Shown piece after piece: positions 1-7,447 of a stretch of DNA of 34,451 bases. Position numbers and translations under genes: made by a program. Position 1 is the stretch's first letter. Each line of letters starts with the position of its first letter. Source of the stretch: a virus; IMG/VR virus record IMGVR_UViG_3300035689_000050, positions 1 to 34,451 of that record; one strand, 5' to 3'. Below the pieces are notes generated by a model. The model had not been told where the DNA came from. It was given only the letters and a program-made list of their open reading frames with translations, and searched no databases.

Positions 1-30
1 TTGCCGTTACACTACTTGAGAATGTAGCTG
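1..30. repeat. Terminal redundancy, left copy (identical to 34422-34451)
   Basis: These 30 bases are identical to the last 30 of the window. Because the tail-fibre reading frame is exactly preserved when one copy is removed, this is best read as an assembly overlap of a circular or permuted genome, not as a biological end repeat. Confidence 0.9.
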
Positions 31-1663
31 CTCCTGTTACTTGTAATCTTGAACCATTACTACTTGTTCCCCCAACCAAAAGATTTCCCGAAGCATCCAA
101 GGTCATAGCTTGTGTAAAGGTTATGGCATTACCTGCTGTGCCTGAGGGGGCATTGTACCATTGATGTTGTCCGCTTGTTTGTAAATATAAAGTAGCAAAA
201 TCACTATTGATATAAATACTACCACTTTCGTATCTATAATTTGCAGATAAAGCTGCTCCGTTATTATATCCATATAAAGCTGCTCTATTAACTTGCAAAA
301 CTGGGCCTACTGTATTCCACGCAGAAGGGGTTACTGAAAGTCCTAAATTACCAGAGGCATCTAGGCGCATTCTCTCGGTAGAATTTGTTCCAAAAATTAA
401 AGGTATTGATTGCGTTGTAACTATACCCATTGAAGTAGCATCGGTTGCAATGTAGCCATATCTTGTGCTTTGCGCATTATTCCAAAACTCCATTTGACCA
501 ACATTATCAGATGCTCGACCTCTTAATCTTAAATTAATTGCAGTTGAATTGCTAGCAACAACATCTAATGGAGAACTTGGGGAAGAAGTGCCTATTCCCA
601 AGCCAGTAGAGGTAAGACGCATACCTTCAGCATTATTGATGCCAAACCACATTGGAGTATTACTTACATTTTTTATATAAGTTTCAGTAGCATTAACCGC
701 CATTTCATACAAACCAGTAGCCCCTGTATTTCTTAATCTTATTGCACCACCAGTAGTATTATTTATTTCTAATACACTATAATTTGCATATGTTTGAGGT
801 GTTATTGTACCTATACCAATACTATTACCGCTTTCATAAATAACACTATTACCTATTGCACTAGAACTTGTAAACTTAGGGATATAATTGGTAGTACCCG
901 AAATAGATGAAGAACTTGCCCCACCGATATCGGATAAAACCTCAGCACCAGTACGATATTTAATAACCCCACTATCGCTAACTAAAAACTTATCAGTATC
1001 AACAGTAGCATTTGCAATGGTTGTAATTGATAAATCGCCACCTAACTCTAACCTTCCCGCTTGTGTGAATTGCGATGACCAAGTACCATTCGTTACAGTC
1101 ATAACAAAAGCACCACCACTACTAACAAATAAAGCATTTCCACTTGTTGAATTTAATTCCAACGCTCTTTGAGAAGTAGTAGAAATAATCATCTTAACAT
1201 TTGGCAAAGTACCACTCGTTCCTAAAAACACAGTAGTACCATTGTCTATAAGCTGACTATTTCCTATCGTAGTACTGCCAGTAAATTTAGGTAGATAGTT
1301 AGTTGTTCCCGTTCCAGTTATAGGATTAGTTAAAGCAGCTTGACCGCCAATATCAGCTAAAACTTCCGCTCCAGTTCTGTAATTAACAACATTACTTCCA
1401 TTTAAGGTCAAGAACTTTGTTTGAGTAGTAGCTGCATTAGCCACACTCGTTAATGTCAAATTATTACTAAAGGTCTTTGCACCGCTAATTGTTTGTGTAG
1501 TAGATAACGTAACAAAGCCATCAGCGATATCGGTTTCAATGATTGTCGCTAATGCCGTTACAGTCGCTTTATAGGAATAACCAGAAGAAGGGTCTCCAAC
1601 TAAAATTAAGTCGCTTAAACTTGGGGTTCGGGTTACGAGTTCGTTTATCTTACGATTTGCCAT
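1..1663 (-). CDS. Tail fibre / tail spike, N-terminal part (gene continues across the circular join)
   Basis: This is the first 554 codons of a 971-aa receptor-binding-type fibre. It starts with ATG at 1663 (MANRKINELVTRTPSL) and stays open to base 1. Joined to the other contig end through the shared 30 bases it continues in frame to the stop at 33169. The N-terminus resembles the virion-attachment region common in Bacteroidota phage fibres. The shaft carries recurring units: TGAEVLxDIGG twice, GTTNYxPKFT twice, and GIGTxxPS-type blocks, with ERMRL and MTLDASGNL repeats typical of S74-chaperoned trimeric fibres. It follows the terminator-like gene 1690-2142 in the late strand. It is read as a structural protein acting outside the cell. 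Glycan specificity cannot be told from sequence. Confidence 0.85.
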   Translation of the reverse strand, partial: MANRKINELVTRTPSLSDLILVGDPSSGYSYKATVTALATIIETDIADGFVTLSTTQTISGAKTFSNNLTLTSVANAATTQTKFLTLNGSNVVNYRTGAEVLADIGGQAALTNPITGTGTTNYLPKFTGSTTIGNSQLIDNGTTVFLGTSGTLPNVKMIISTTSQRALELNSTSGNALFVSSGGAFVMTVTNGTWSSQFTQAGRLELGGDLSITTIANATVDTDKFLVSDSGVIKYRTGAEVLSDIGGASSSSISGTTNYIPKFTSSSAIGNSVIYESGNSIGIGTITPQTYANYSVLEINNTTGGAIRLRNTGATGLYEMAVNATETYIKNVSNTPMWFGINNAEGMRLTSTGLGIGTSSPSSPLDVVASNSTAINLRLRGRASDNVGQMEFWNNAQSTRYGYIATDATSMGIVTTQSIPLIFGTNSTERMRLDASGNLGLSVTPSAWNTVGPVLQVNRAALYGYNNGAALSANYRYESGSIYINSDFATLYLQTSGQHQWYNAPSGTAGNAITFTQAMTLDASGNLLVGGTSSNGSRLQVTGAATFSSSVTA

Positions 1664-1689
1664 TGTATTCTTTTATCTATATAGAAATA

Positions 1690-2142
1690 TTAACTAGGAT
1701 ATGCATAGGTGGTGGGAATCTGACATCTATTAGCCGTATAAGGCAATTCAATAGAAATATCCGCTCTAACTCCCGCAAGTAAATCCGGAGTATCCTCGGT
1801 AAAGAAAGTCAAAGAAGCACTTAAACCTTCATCAAAATCAAAGTTATTGTACCTTAATTGTGCGATAATATCTTGACAGATTTCTAATTGGTCACTCAAC
1901 ACTTCCGTTTCGTTAGTGTCCTCTGGTAGCATTCTATCAAAGAAATATAAAGAGAAATTCAACGTAACATCTCTCTCGCCTACTGAACCACCGGTTAAAT
2001 CAAAGAACAATGAAGGATAAATATTCTCCGTTCCCCTTGATAGGTAATCCGACAAGTCACCGAAGTAAACGCTTTTTATCTGCTTGTGTGCGTTCCCTAG
2101 ATTTGTTATCTGCGTCACCACTTGGTTTAATGTCAGTGCCAT
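1690..2142 (-). CDS. Probable tail terminator / tail-completion protein
   Basis: A 150-aa soluble protein between the connector gene and the tail fibre. The pattern is an N-terminal helix (MALTLNQVVTQITNLGNAHKQIK), then a strand-rich centre (SLFFDLTGGSV, LNFSLYFFDRM), then a helix (LSDQLEICQDIIAQL) and final strands. This mixed alpha/beta order and the size fit the ring-forming tail terminator or tail-completion families (lambda gpU / SPP1 gp17 type), and its place after the portal and connector supports a head-tail joining job. No catalytic motif is seen. The fold assignment is inference from size, predicted secondary structure and synteny. The next gene starts after a 26-bp gap. Confidence 0.5.
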   Translation of the reverse strand: MALTLNQVVTQITNLGNAHKQIKSVYFGDLSDYLSRGTENIYPSLFFDLTGGSVGERDVTLNFSLYFFDRMLPEDTNETEVLSDQLEICQDIIAQLRYNNFDFDEGLSASLTFFTEDTPDLLAGVRADISIELPYTANRCQIPTTYAYPS

Positions 2143-2198
2143 TTTCTTGTTTTTGTAAGTAAAGCCGTAGCTTTTTTTGATTTTTTAAAGAATAGGTT

Positions 2199-2789
2199 TT
2201 ATTCGCCACAACAACGATTTATGTTACCTTGATATTTTTCTTCAAAACTTTTGCCTCTACAACAATCCGAGTCATCCAACCAAATAGAAGTAGTATAGGC
2301 TTGTCTTTCGGGAATCATTGTATCGTAGGTAGAACCAGGGTTATTGTATTCTGGGAAAGTATTAAAGCCACTTCTATCAATTAAATACTTAACCATTCTT
2401 TGTTTATAAAACTCGGCTCTTGCCCTATACCTATCCGCTACATCAATAATCTCCGCAGCAGATGGATTCTCTTGCCCTTCTCCACTCTTACGAACCATCC
2501 CTTTATTGTAGAATTGGTAACTCAATCCCATTGGTAGTTCGCTCATTACATAATAAACCAACGTAGGTGTTATGTAAGTATCTAAAAGGCTTGTTTCAAT
2601 TTGTGTTAGATTGTTATTCGCAACCCCATCTTGCAACCTTTCGTATAAAGCCGTTCCGAGAGCCGGAAGGATATACATATCTTGAGCGGTTAAGATTTCG
2701 GGATTAATTAGCTTCTCATCTGTATTAGAGTGAAGTCCTGTTCTGTCTTTAATAGTATCTACTGAAATAAAAAGTATGTTCCTGCTCAT
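2199..2789 (-). CDS. Head-tail connector-like protein
   Basis: A 196-aa mostly helical protein starting 3 bp after the portal stop, so clearly co-translated with it. The segment LTAQDMYILPALGTALYERLQ and the following helices resemble the gp6-like adaptor family found after portals in Bacteroidota phages (I believe close to DUF6712). Unusual features are two Cys-Cys pairs near the C-terminus (DDSDCCRGK and NRCCGE), which could form disulfides in the virion or bind metal. The role proposed is the ring under the portal that receives the tail. Function is inferred from synteny and a family impression, not from an alignment. Confidence 0.6.
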   Translation of the reverse strand: MSRNILFISVDTIKDRTGLHSNTDEKLINPEILTAQDMYILPALGTALYERLQDGVANNNLTQIETSLLDTYITPTLVYYVMSELPMGLSYQFYNKGMVRKSGEGQENPSAAEIIDVADRYRARAEFYKQRMVKYLIDRSGFNTFPEYNNPGSTYDTMIPERQAYTTSIWLDDSDCCRGKSFEEKYQGNINRCCGE

Positions 2790-2792
2790 TTC

Positions 2793-4769
2793 TTATTTTT
2801 TAACAACTACAACTGCGTTCCAAGTATGTCTGCATTTAGGGGAATGAATATTCGTGTCGGGAATTGTCCACCAACCACCAGCGAGAGCAAATACATCATA
2901 TCCTAATCTTGCACTAATTGATTGAATCTCGCCTCTTGTATATAGCTTATCCATTGCCATCAACTTTTGACAAAAAGGTCTTGATGTACTTTTATTCCTA
3001 TCCGCTTGGGTTGTTCTTAAATAATCCCACGTATATTCATAACGAACCAAAAAACTTGTCTTTAATGGCTTGTCCAAAATTTCATTTAAAGGCTTTAAAA
3101 GTTTAGGGATTTGTGTATCCACATTATACTCTAAAATCTCAAGAGCCACTAACTTTTGGATTCTATCCATTACATCTCCTTCTTTAATCTCTAAAGCCTT
3201 GGCAATATCCTTAGGTAAGATATTCTTGTTTTTAGCGATTGTGTCAAGGATTTTCTTGTCAATAGTGTCATCTATCGCTTCATCTCTAAAAGCCAATTCT
3301 TGAGCCTCTAAATCGCCCTGGAATACCTTTCTACGAGCCACAACACTAAAATCTTGAGAAGAAACTCCGTATTCGTTAAAAACCGAAATAACAGAATCTT
3401 CATCACTAAACCTTTGCTCGTAAGTTTCATCCCCTAACCACGTGCTAATAGCTTCATCATCTAATCCGTAGCCACTCTTTAACATTTGAACGGCTTGTTC
3501 CCGACTAATATTTCCTTTGTTGTAATTACGGATTATACGTTGGAAGTTCTGCCACTCCCTACCCTTCATACCTTTCAAATTCTCATTTATCAAGGCTTGT
3601 GTTGGCTCTGTAGTAACTGTTTCGTATTTTGTAGGGTCTATGCCAATCTTTTCTAATATCCACTCCTTAGGAGCAAATTGAGAAATAATATTTTCGCTAA
3701 ACTCAAAGTTAATAGGCTCTACCGGCTTAATATAAAGTTCAGTAGTTATGCCATTGATTTCAGCTAATGAATTAAAGATAGCCTCTAAATACTGCTGCTT
3801 ATCGTTTACATAAGTATTCTTGAAAACTTCGTAGCCATCTCTAATCTCTGAACGAGTACCCAAAGAACCTTCAACCAAAATACCAAACAAAGATGGAGTA
3901 GTTATCTGATGACCTGCAAAGATATTTTGCTGAATCATTGTATCTACTCTTCCGAAATCTTCTTTTGTTAAATCACTCGCACCTAAGTCATCCACCGCAG
4001 GCTTCTTTGCAATATCTTGTACGAAAGAAAGTATAAACTTCTTTCCATCACTACCACTAAATCTCTCGGTAAATCTTCTTTCAATGTTTCTCTTTTCATC
4101 GGGTGTTGGCTCTCCATTAGGCAAAGTAATTAGCTTACTTGCAGAAAAGCCAGTTTGAGCATTACCTAAAACGTGCTTAGAAACCTCTACATCACTTTCA
4201 ATGTAATTTAACGCACCTATGTATCCGGGTAAAGAATAAGTATCTAACCCCGGTCTGTATTCCTTAATGTAAAGAATTTGTTTGCCTTCTCTTAAATCTT
4301 TATTGTAACCTAATACAACTTCCGCTTCGGCTTTTCTATCGCTCCAATCTTTAATCCAATATTGGGTGTTATCCTTGTTAGAACGTACTTTGGTGTAATC
4401 TATATGACAAATAGAAGCGATTTGACCGCCTATTTTACTCCAAACAATCTCCAAGTAAGCACCACCGAAAACCTCAATATCAATTGAAACTTTGCGTGTA
4501 ACATCATTTAGAGATTCGTAAGGATTGGCATTCTTAATGAACTCTTCGGCTTTAACATCTTCCTCTTTTGTTGCCCATCCGTTACCGGTAATATAATTGA
4601 CCTTACCTTTTACAATAGCGTTATGTTTCGCACTCTTATTGTAAAGGCTTAAAAGGTAATTGGGATAATCGTTCTTATCTCCGAACTCAATATATCCCAC
4701 CCCTTTCTTTTCCCGATATTCGGGTTGCTTTGCTTCCGCAAATGTTAATATCACTAAATTATCCATCAT
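2793..4769 (-). CDS. Portal protein with C-terminal MuF-like head-morphogenesis region
   Basis: A 658-aa protein. Residues ~1-400 have portal character: GDKNDYPNYLLSLYNKS near the start, HNAIVKGKVNYITGNGW, and a long central part with NAQTGFSASKLI and GSLGTRSEIRDGYEVF. Residues ~505-555 look like a winged helix (KNILPKDIAKALEIKEGDV). The last ~62 residues contain RPFCQKL (Cys600) and HSPKCRHTW (Cys646), a pattern seen at the C-terminus of Mu gpF / SPP1 gp7 minor head proteins. That makes it a probable fusion of portal and minor head protein, and no separate MuF gene is seen. Its ATG overlaps the stop of the 125-aa gene by 4 bp. The portal call is firm; the fusion is inference. Confidence 0.82.
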   Translation of the reverse strand: MMDNLVILTFAEAKQPEYREKKGVGYIEFGDKNDYPNYLLSLYNKSAKHNAIVKGKVNYITGNGWATKEEDVKAEEFIKNANPYESLNDVTRKVSIDIEVFGGAYLEIVWSKIGGQIASICHIDYTKVRSNKDNTQYWIKDWSDRKAEAEVVLGYNKDLREGKQILYIKEYRPGLDTYSLPGYIGALNYIESDVEVSKHVLGNAQTGFSASKLITLPNGEPTPDEKRNIERRFTERFSGSDGKKFILSFVQDIAKKPAVDDLGASDLTKEDFGRVDTMIQQNIFAGHQITTPSLFGILVEGSLGTRSEIRDGYEVFKNTYVNDKQQYLEAIFNSLAEINGITTELYIKPVEPINFEFSENIISQFAPKEWILEKIGIDPTKYETVTTEPTQALINENLKGMKGREWQNFQRIIRNYNKGNISREQAVQMLKSGYGLDDEAISTWLGDETYEQRFSDEDSVISVFNEYGVSSQDFSVVARRKVFQGDLEAQELAFRDEAIDDTIDKKILDTIAKNKNILPKDIAKALEIKEGDVMDRIQKLVALEILEYNVDTQIPKLLKPLNEILDKPLKTSFLVRYEYTWDYLRTTQADRNKSTSRPFCQKLMAMDKLYTRGEIQSISARLGYDVFALAGGWWTIPDTNIHSPKCRHTWNAVVVVKK

Positions 4770-5143
4770 CGTACTATAAATGTGTTATTTGGTTGGTGTT
4801 TCGTATATGTAAAAGAAGTAGATTCATTAAGCCTCATTATACCAGTTTCCACTAATCCGGTAGCTAGCGTAGGGTTGGTATTCGTTGTAGAAGTTTGCTC
4901 GTAGATTTGATATTCCCACTCTCCAGAATCTTGCGTTCCGAAATAAGTATTTGTAACTATCGAAAATTGGTTAAATCTATCTTTAAAACTAGAAGTATCG
5001 GCTGCATTTAGAATCACAAATTTGACCTCTATATTGCTTCCCCTATGCGTAAAAACGAATAAATAATTAGGTGCTGATAAGGTCTGCTTCTCCTTTAATG
5101 TAAGGATAATCTGACTTGTCGAACCCTTTGTTAAATATATCAT
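4766..5143 (-). CDS. Conserved virion-cluster protein of unknown function
   Basis: A 125-aa predicted all-beta protein with the look of a small Ig-like or fibre-decoration domain (LTKGSTSQIILTLKEKQTL, YLFVFTHRG, GEWEYQIYEQTSTTN, GLVETGIMRL). Proteins of this style are recurrent in Bacteroidota phages and prophages next to capsid and portal genes, but I know no assigned function. It is the first gene after the terminator at 5181-5207 and overlaps the portal start by 4 bp, so it opens the portal transcript. The octamer TCTATTTA lies 5 bases before its ATG. It could be a head decoration or a connector accessory. No enzyme motif is seen. Confidence 0.7.
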   Translation of the reverse strand: MIYLTKGSTSQIILTLKEKQTLSAPNYLFVFTHRGSNIEVKFVILNAADTSSFKDRFNQFSIVTNTYFGTQDSGEWEYQIYEQTSTTNTNPTLATGLVETGIMRLNESTSFTYTKHQPNNTFIVR

Positions 5144-5148
5144 ACTAC

Positions 5149-5156
5149 TAAATAGA
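5149..5156 (-). promoter_or_regulatory. TCTATTTA element before the 125-aa gene
   Basis: Octamer TCTATTTA (minus strand), exactly 5 bases before the ATG at 5143. The same octamer with the same spacing precedes the genes starting at 8332 and 15030. It is either a late-promoter element or a translation-initiation signal; which is not decidable by eye. Confidence 0.45.
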
Positions 5157-5180
5157 TAAATCTTGGATTTTTACAATAAA

Positions 5181-5207
5181 GAAAAAGCCACCCCCAAAGG
5201 GATGGCT
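5181..5207 (-). terminator. Rho-independent terminator after the 170-aa gene
   Basis: On the minus strand AGCCA/TGGCT (5 bp) and GGG/CCC (3 bp), separated by one mismatch, close on a four-base loop, and a T-run (TTTTTC) follows. It sits 33 bases after the stop of the tube-like gene and just before the portal segment. Confidence 0.8.
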
Positions 5208-5239
5208 AATCTACCTACCTATAACGAACCACGAAAGCC

Positions 5240-5752
5240 TTATGCGGTAAGACCTGCGATAATACCACTTGCAACCTCTGGAGCAAGTTGTTTTTCGCCA
5301 CCAGTGAAAGTTAGTGTATAACCATTACGGTCTCCTTGAGCAGTTCCCGTAGCAGCAGTTCCACCAGTTACATCTAATCCAGAAACGCGACCTAACAACC
5401 AATATTTATCGTTAGCATCTTGTACTACTGCCATCAGAGTAGCTTGAGCGAGAAGCAATATCTCATTGCGAGTATTTGCTTGGAGTTTGTTTAGAACAAC
5501 AGAAAGTTCTTGAGCATAAAACACAGTTCCGTTCTCTACGGAAGCGGTAACTGTTTCAGTCAAAGAACCTGTATTCTTAACTAACTCATATTTGTAGAAT
5601 ACTTTATTCGATGCTTTAGTAATAGCAGAAACGATACCAGAAGCCTCTGTAACCGCAGTTACGTTTGCGTGATTGATTAACCACACAGCTTTGATACCGC
5701 CTAAACTATCTTTGCAATCGAGTGTGTACCCTTGAGTTAAAGCACAAGGCAT
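5240..5752 (-). CDS. Probable major tail (tube)-like structural protein
   Basis: A 170-aa beta-rich protein starting 57 bp after the capsid stop. Features: MPCALTQGYTLDCKDSLGGIK at the start, a middle helix (QANTRNEILLLAQATLMAVVQ), and a glycine/threonine-rich end (GTAQGDRNGYTLTFTGGEK). This arrangement is common just after the major capsid gene in Bacteroidota phages. I read it as a likely tail-tube or other abundant virion protein because no other tube candidate is present in the tail block. Alternatively it is a capsid decoration protein. A hairpin precedes it and a strong terminator follows, so it can be made from the same message as the capsid in large amounts. Confidence 0.55.
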   Translation of the reverse strand: MPCALTQGYTLDCKDSLGGIKAVWLINHANVTAVTEASGIVSAITKASNKVFYKYELVKNTGSLTETVTASVENGTVFYAQELSVVLNKLQANTRNEILLLAQATLMAVVQDANDKYWLLGRVSGLDVTGGTAATGTAQGDRNGYTLTFTGGEKQLAPEVASGIIAGLTA

Positions 5753-5775
5753 TTTATTAAGTTTTAAAAGTTAAT

Positions 5776-5802
5776 GGTGGGTAACCCTTAAAGCTACCCA
5801 CC
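5776..5802. terminator. Hairpin between capsid and tube-like gene (partial terminator or RNA stabiliser)
   Basis: GGTGGGTA / TACCCACC pairs perfectly (8 bp) with an 11-base loop, 6 bases after the capsid stop. On the capsid-coding strand no clean T-run follows, whereas on the + strand TTTTAATT follows. It could cause partial termination or protect the 3' end of the capsid message. Confidence 0.55.
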
Positions 5803-5808
5803 TTTTAA

Positions 5809-6750
5809 TTAGATAATGAAAGAAGCAATCTCATCCAAGAAGGCTACGTTCACACCCATCTTGAATTCGCTTACGAAACGAACTTGGTCAGCCTCTTTGG
5901 CATAGAAAAGTTCGAAACGCTCTTCCTCATTCAGAAGGTCTGTACCGAGGAACATATTGCTCAAACGGATAGCATAAATCTTATTTGTTCCGTTCAAACC
6001 TGTAGTAGCTACAACTTTGATTGGAGTACCGGGTAAGAAGAACTCGCTATCAGCCTTACCATCGAAAGCATAGTTGAACATATTAGCGTTCTTCAATGCG
6101 ATTGTGTAAGTACGGAATACATCTTGACCGCACCAGATAGTCATATCATCTTTTGCAACAACAGTTGCAGGGATTGCTTTGTAAAGAGCATCAAAAATCG
6201 CTACTACGTTAGCAGTTGTGATTGCAGTTGCAGTACCACCATAATAAGTTGCGTTGTTAGCTTCTACGGCAGAAGTACCAATCAAGGTAGTCAAACCTTG
6301 GAACTTATTCAAGTTTACGTTAGCACTTCCAGTTGAACCTTGCCAGATAGCAGTTTCAAGTTGTGAAGCGATACGAGCAGCTTTCTTGTCTGTGTAATCA
6401 GAAGCGAAAGCGATTGAATCGTAACGGCTTCCCTCTGGTAAAGCCTTCTGCAAATATTTTGCTTCTAGGTCTTTAGGGCAAAGAGATTCGTTTACTTTAA
6501 TTTTACCAACAGTTACAGTACGCTGAGTGAAAGTAGTTGAACCACTTGCGTTGAATCCGCAAGAGCCACCCGCTTGGAAGATAGCGTCAGTATCCATAAT
6601 GTTGATTGTCTCGGCAGATTTTACACCTACCATTACGTTTCCTTGACTCTTAATCAAAGAAGCGGTTTTGCTTCCGAGTACGGAAGAAGTTACCAATAGA
6701 GCTTGATTCTCTTTGGTATAATTTGCTAATGCTGAAACATCAAAAGCCAT
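5809..6750 (-). CDS. Major capsid protein (HK97-fold type)
   Basis: A 313-aa protein with no coiled-coil part. The N-terminal segment (ALANYTKENQALLVTSSVLG), the central SAETINIMDTDAIFQAGG, the GFNASGSTTFTQRTVTVGK strand and the KVNESLCPKDLEAKY segment match the style of major capsid proteins of Bacteroidota siphoviruses. It lies directly after protease and scaffold, the usual order for a cleaved-scaffold HK97 capsid. No delta domain is seen at the N-terminus, which fits a separate scaffold protein. The hairpin after the stop and the terminators on both sides suggest a transcript of its own at high level. Whether cross-linking occurs is unknown. Confidence 0.85.
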   Translation of the reverse strand: MAFDVSALANYTKENQALLVTSSVLGSKTASLIKSQGNVMVGVKSAETINIMDTDAIFQAGGSCGFNASGSTTFTQRTVTVGKIKVNESLCPKDLEAKYLQKALPEGSRYDSIAFASDYTDKKAARIASQLETAIWQGSTGSANVNLNKFQGLTTLIGTSAVEANNATYYGGTATAITTANVVAIFDALYKAIPATVVAKDDMTIWCGQDVFRTYTIALKNANMFNYAFDGKADSEFFLPGTPIKVVATTGLNGTNKIYAIRLSNMFLGTDLLNEEERFELFYAKEADQVRFVSEFKMGVNVAFLDEIASFII

Positions 6751-6778
6751 TGTTATTAAATTTTAAGTTTTTAAAAAT

Positions 6779-7363
6779 TTATTTTGCGTAATTAGAAAGA
6801 AAACGAGAGATTTTATCGTTTTTAGATTCAAAATGCTTTGTGAATTGCTTAGGTTGTGTAGGAGCAACTGAAGGAGTTTTAGTAAGTTCGATAACTACAT
6901 CAGTAAGTTCAGAGATAGCCTTAGAAAACTTATCGTTCATTTGAGCAATGTTCTCGCTCATTTTAACTTCAGCCTCTTTCTTGTAACTCTTCAACTCTTC
7001 GATTTGTGCTTCCATTTCAGCGACCTTTTTCTTCATTAATTCAACTTCTGATTCGGGTGCTTCGATTTCAACTTCAACTTCTGGTACTTTAATCTCAAGG
7101 ATTGTGCCTGTCTCATCTAAAACGATAACAGAACCATCAGCAAGAGTATGCTCTCCGACAGGAGCAGGAACTTCGTTCCCAGCCTCATCTAAAAGAGTAA
7201 CCTTACCGCCAACCTCAAGTTTATCAACCATAACTTTTACACCACTCGCTAAAACGTATTCAGCGAAATTGGCTACGGCAACCTCTGGAGCAGCTTGTGC
7301 TTCAGCGAACATTGCCTTAATTTTTAATAATGCTTCTTGTGGAGACATAAAGAATTTACCCAT
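6779..7363 (-). CDS. Capsid scaffolding protein
   Basis: About 194 aa from the ATG at 7363; the ATG at 7348 (MSPQEALLKIKAMF) would give 189 aa and is equally possible. A longer reading to 7432 is unlikely because it would be translated through the terminator hairpin 7397-7425. Residues: a short N-terminal helix, a Gly/Val strand segment (GEHTLADGSVIVLDE), then a strongly acidic run (PEVEVEIEAPESEVEL), a long coiled coil (KKKVAEMEAQIEELKSYKKEAE) and a basic helical C-terminus (DKISRFLSNYAK) as used for capsid binding. The placement between protease and capsid supports scaffolding. No catalytic residues are visible. Confidence 0.75.
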   Translation of the reverse strand: MGKFFMSPQEALLKIKAMFAEAQAAPEVAVANFAEYVLASGVKVMVDKLEVGGKVTLLDEAGNEVPAPVGEHTLADGSVIVLDETGTILEIKVPEVEVEIEAPESEVELMKKKVAEMEAQIEELKSYKKEAEVKMSENIAQMNDKFSKAISELTDVVIELTKTPSVAPTQPKQFTKHFESKNDKISRFLSNYAK

Positions 7364-7373
7364 AAATAGTAAA

Positions 7374-7387
7374 CACTTACGTAAGTG
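7374..7387. promoter_or_regulatory. 14-bp perfect palindrome upstream of scaffold-capsid genes
   Basis: CACTTACGTAAGTG is a perfect inverted repeat between the terminator 7397-7425 and the scaffold start. It could be a dimeric-protein operator or a 5' UTR hairpin of the capsid transcript. Function is inferred only from its position. Confidence 0.4.
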
Positions 7388-7396
7388 ACCAAATAG

Positions 7397-7425
7397 AAAA
7401 AGGGGAGTGTAGAAACACCCCCCTT
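7397..7425 (-). terminator. Rho-independent terminator between protease and scaffold
   Basis: On the minus strand a 10-bp stem (AAGGGG with CCCCTT and GTGT with ACAC, one mismatch) closes on a 4-base loop and is followed directly by TTTTT. It separates the XkdF-like protease message from the scaffold-capsid message. Confidence 0.85.
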
Positions 7426-7447
7426 CAAACAAAACTATGAAAACTAA

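Noticed and set aside
1-30. Biological direct terminal repeat
   Set aside because: The repeat is only 30 bases, inside a coding frame that continues exactly through it, so assembly overlap is the simpler reading.
888-1172. Plus-strand open frame (94 codons) inside the fibre gene
   Set aside because: It lies opposite a clear in-frame fibre sequence and has no protein-like motif or start leader.
1543-1782. Plus-strand open frame across the fibre and terminator-like genes
   Set aside because: Opposite two well-supported minus-strand genes; composition looks random.
2161-2174. AAAGC-CGTA-GCTTT hairpin with a T-run on the plus strand
   Set aside because: The run faces the strand with no gene ending there; on the coding strand it has no T-run, and the stem is only 5 bp.
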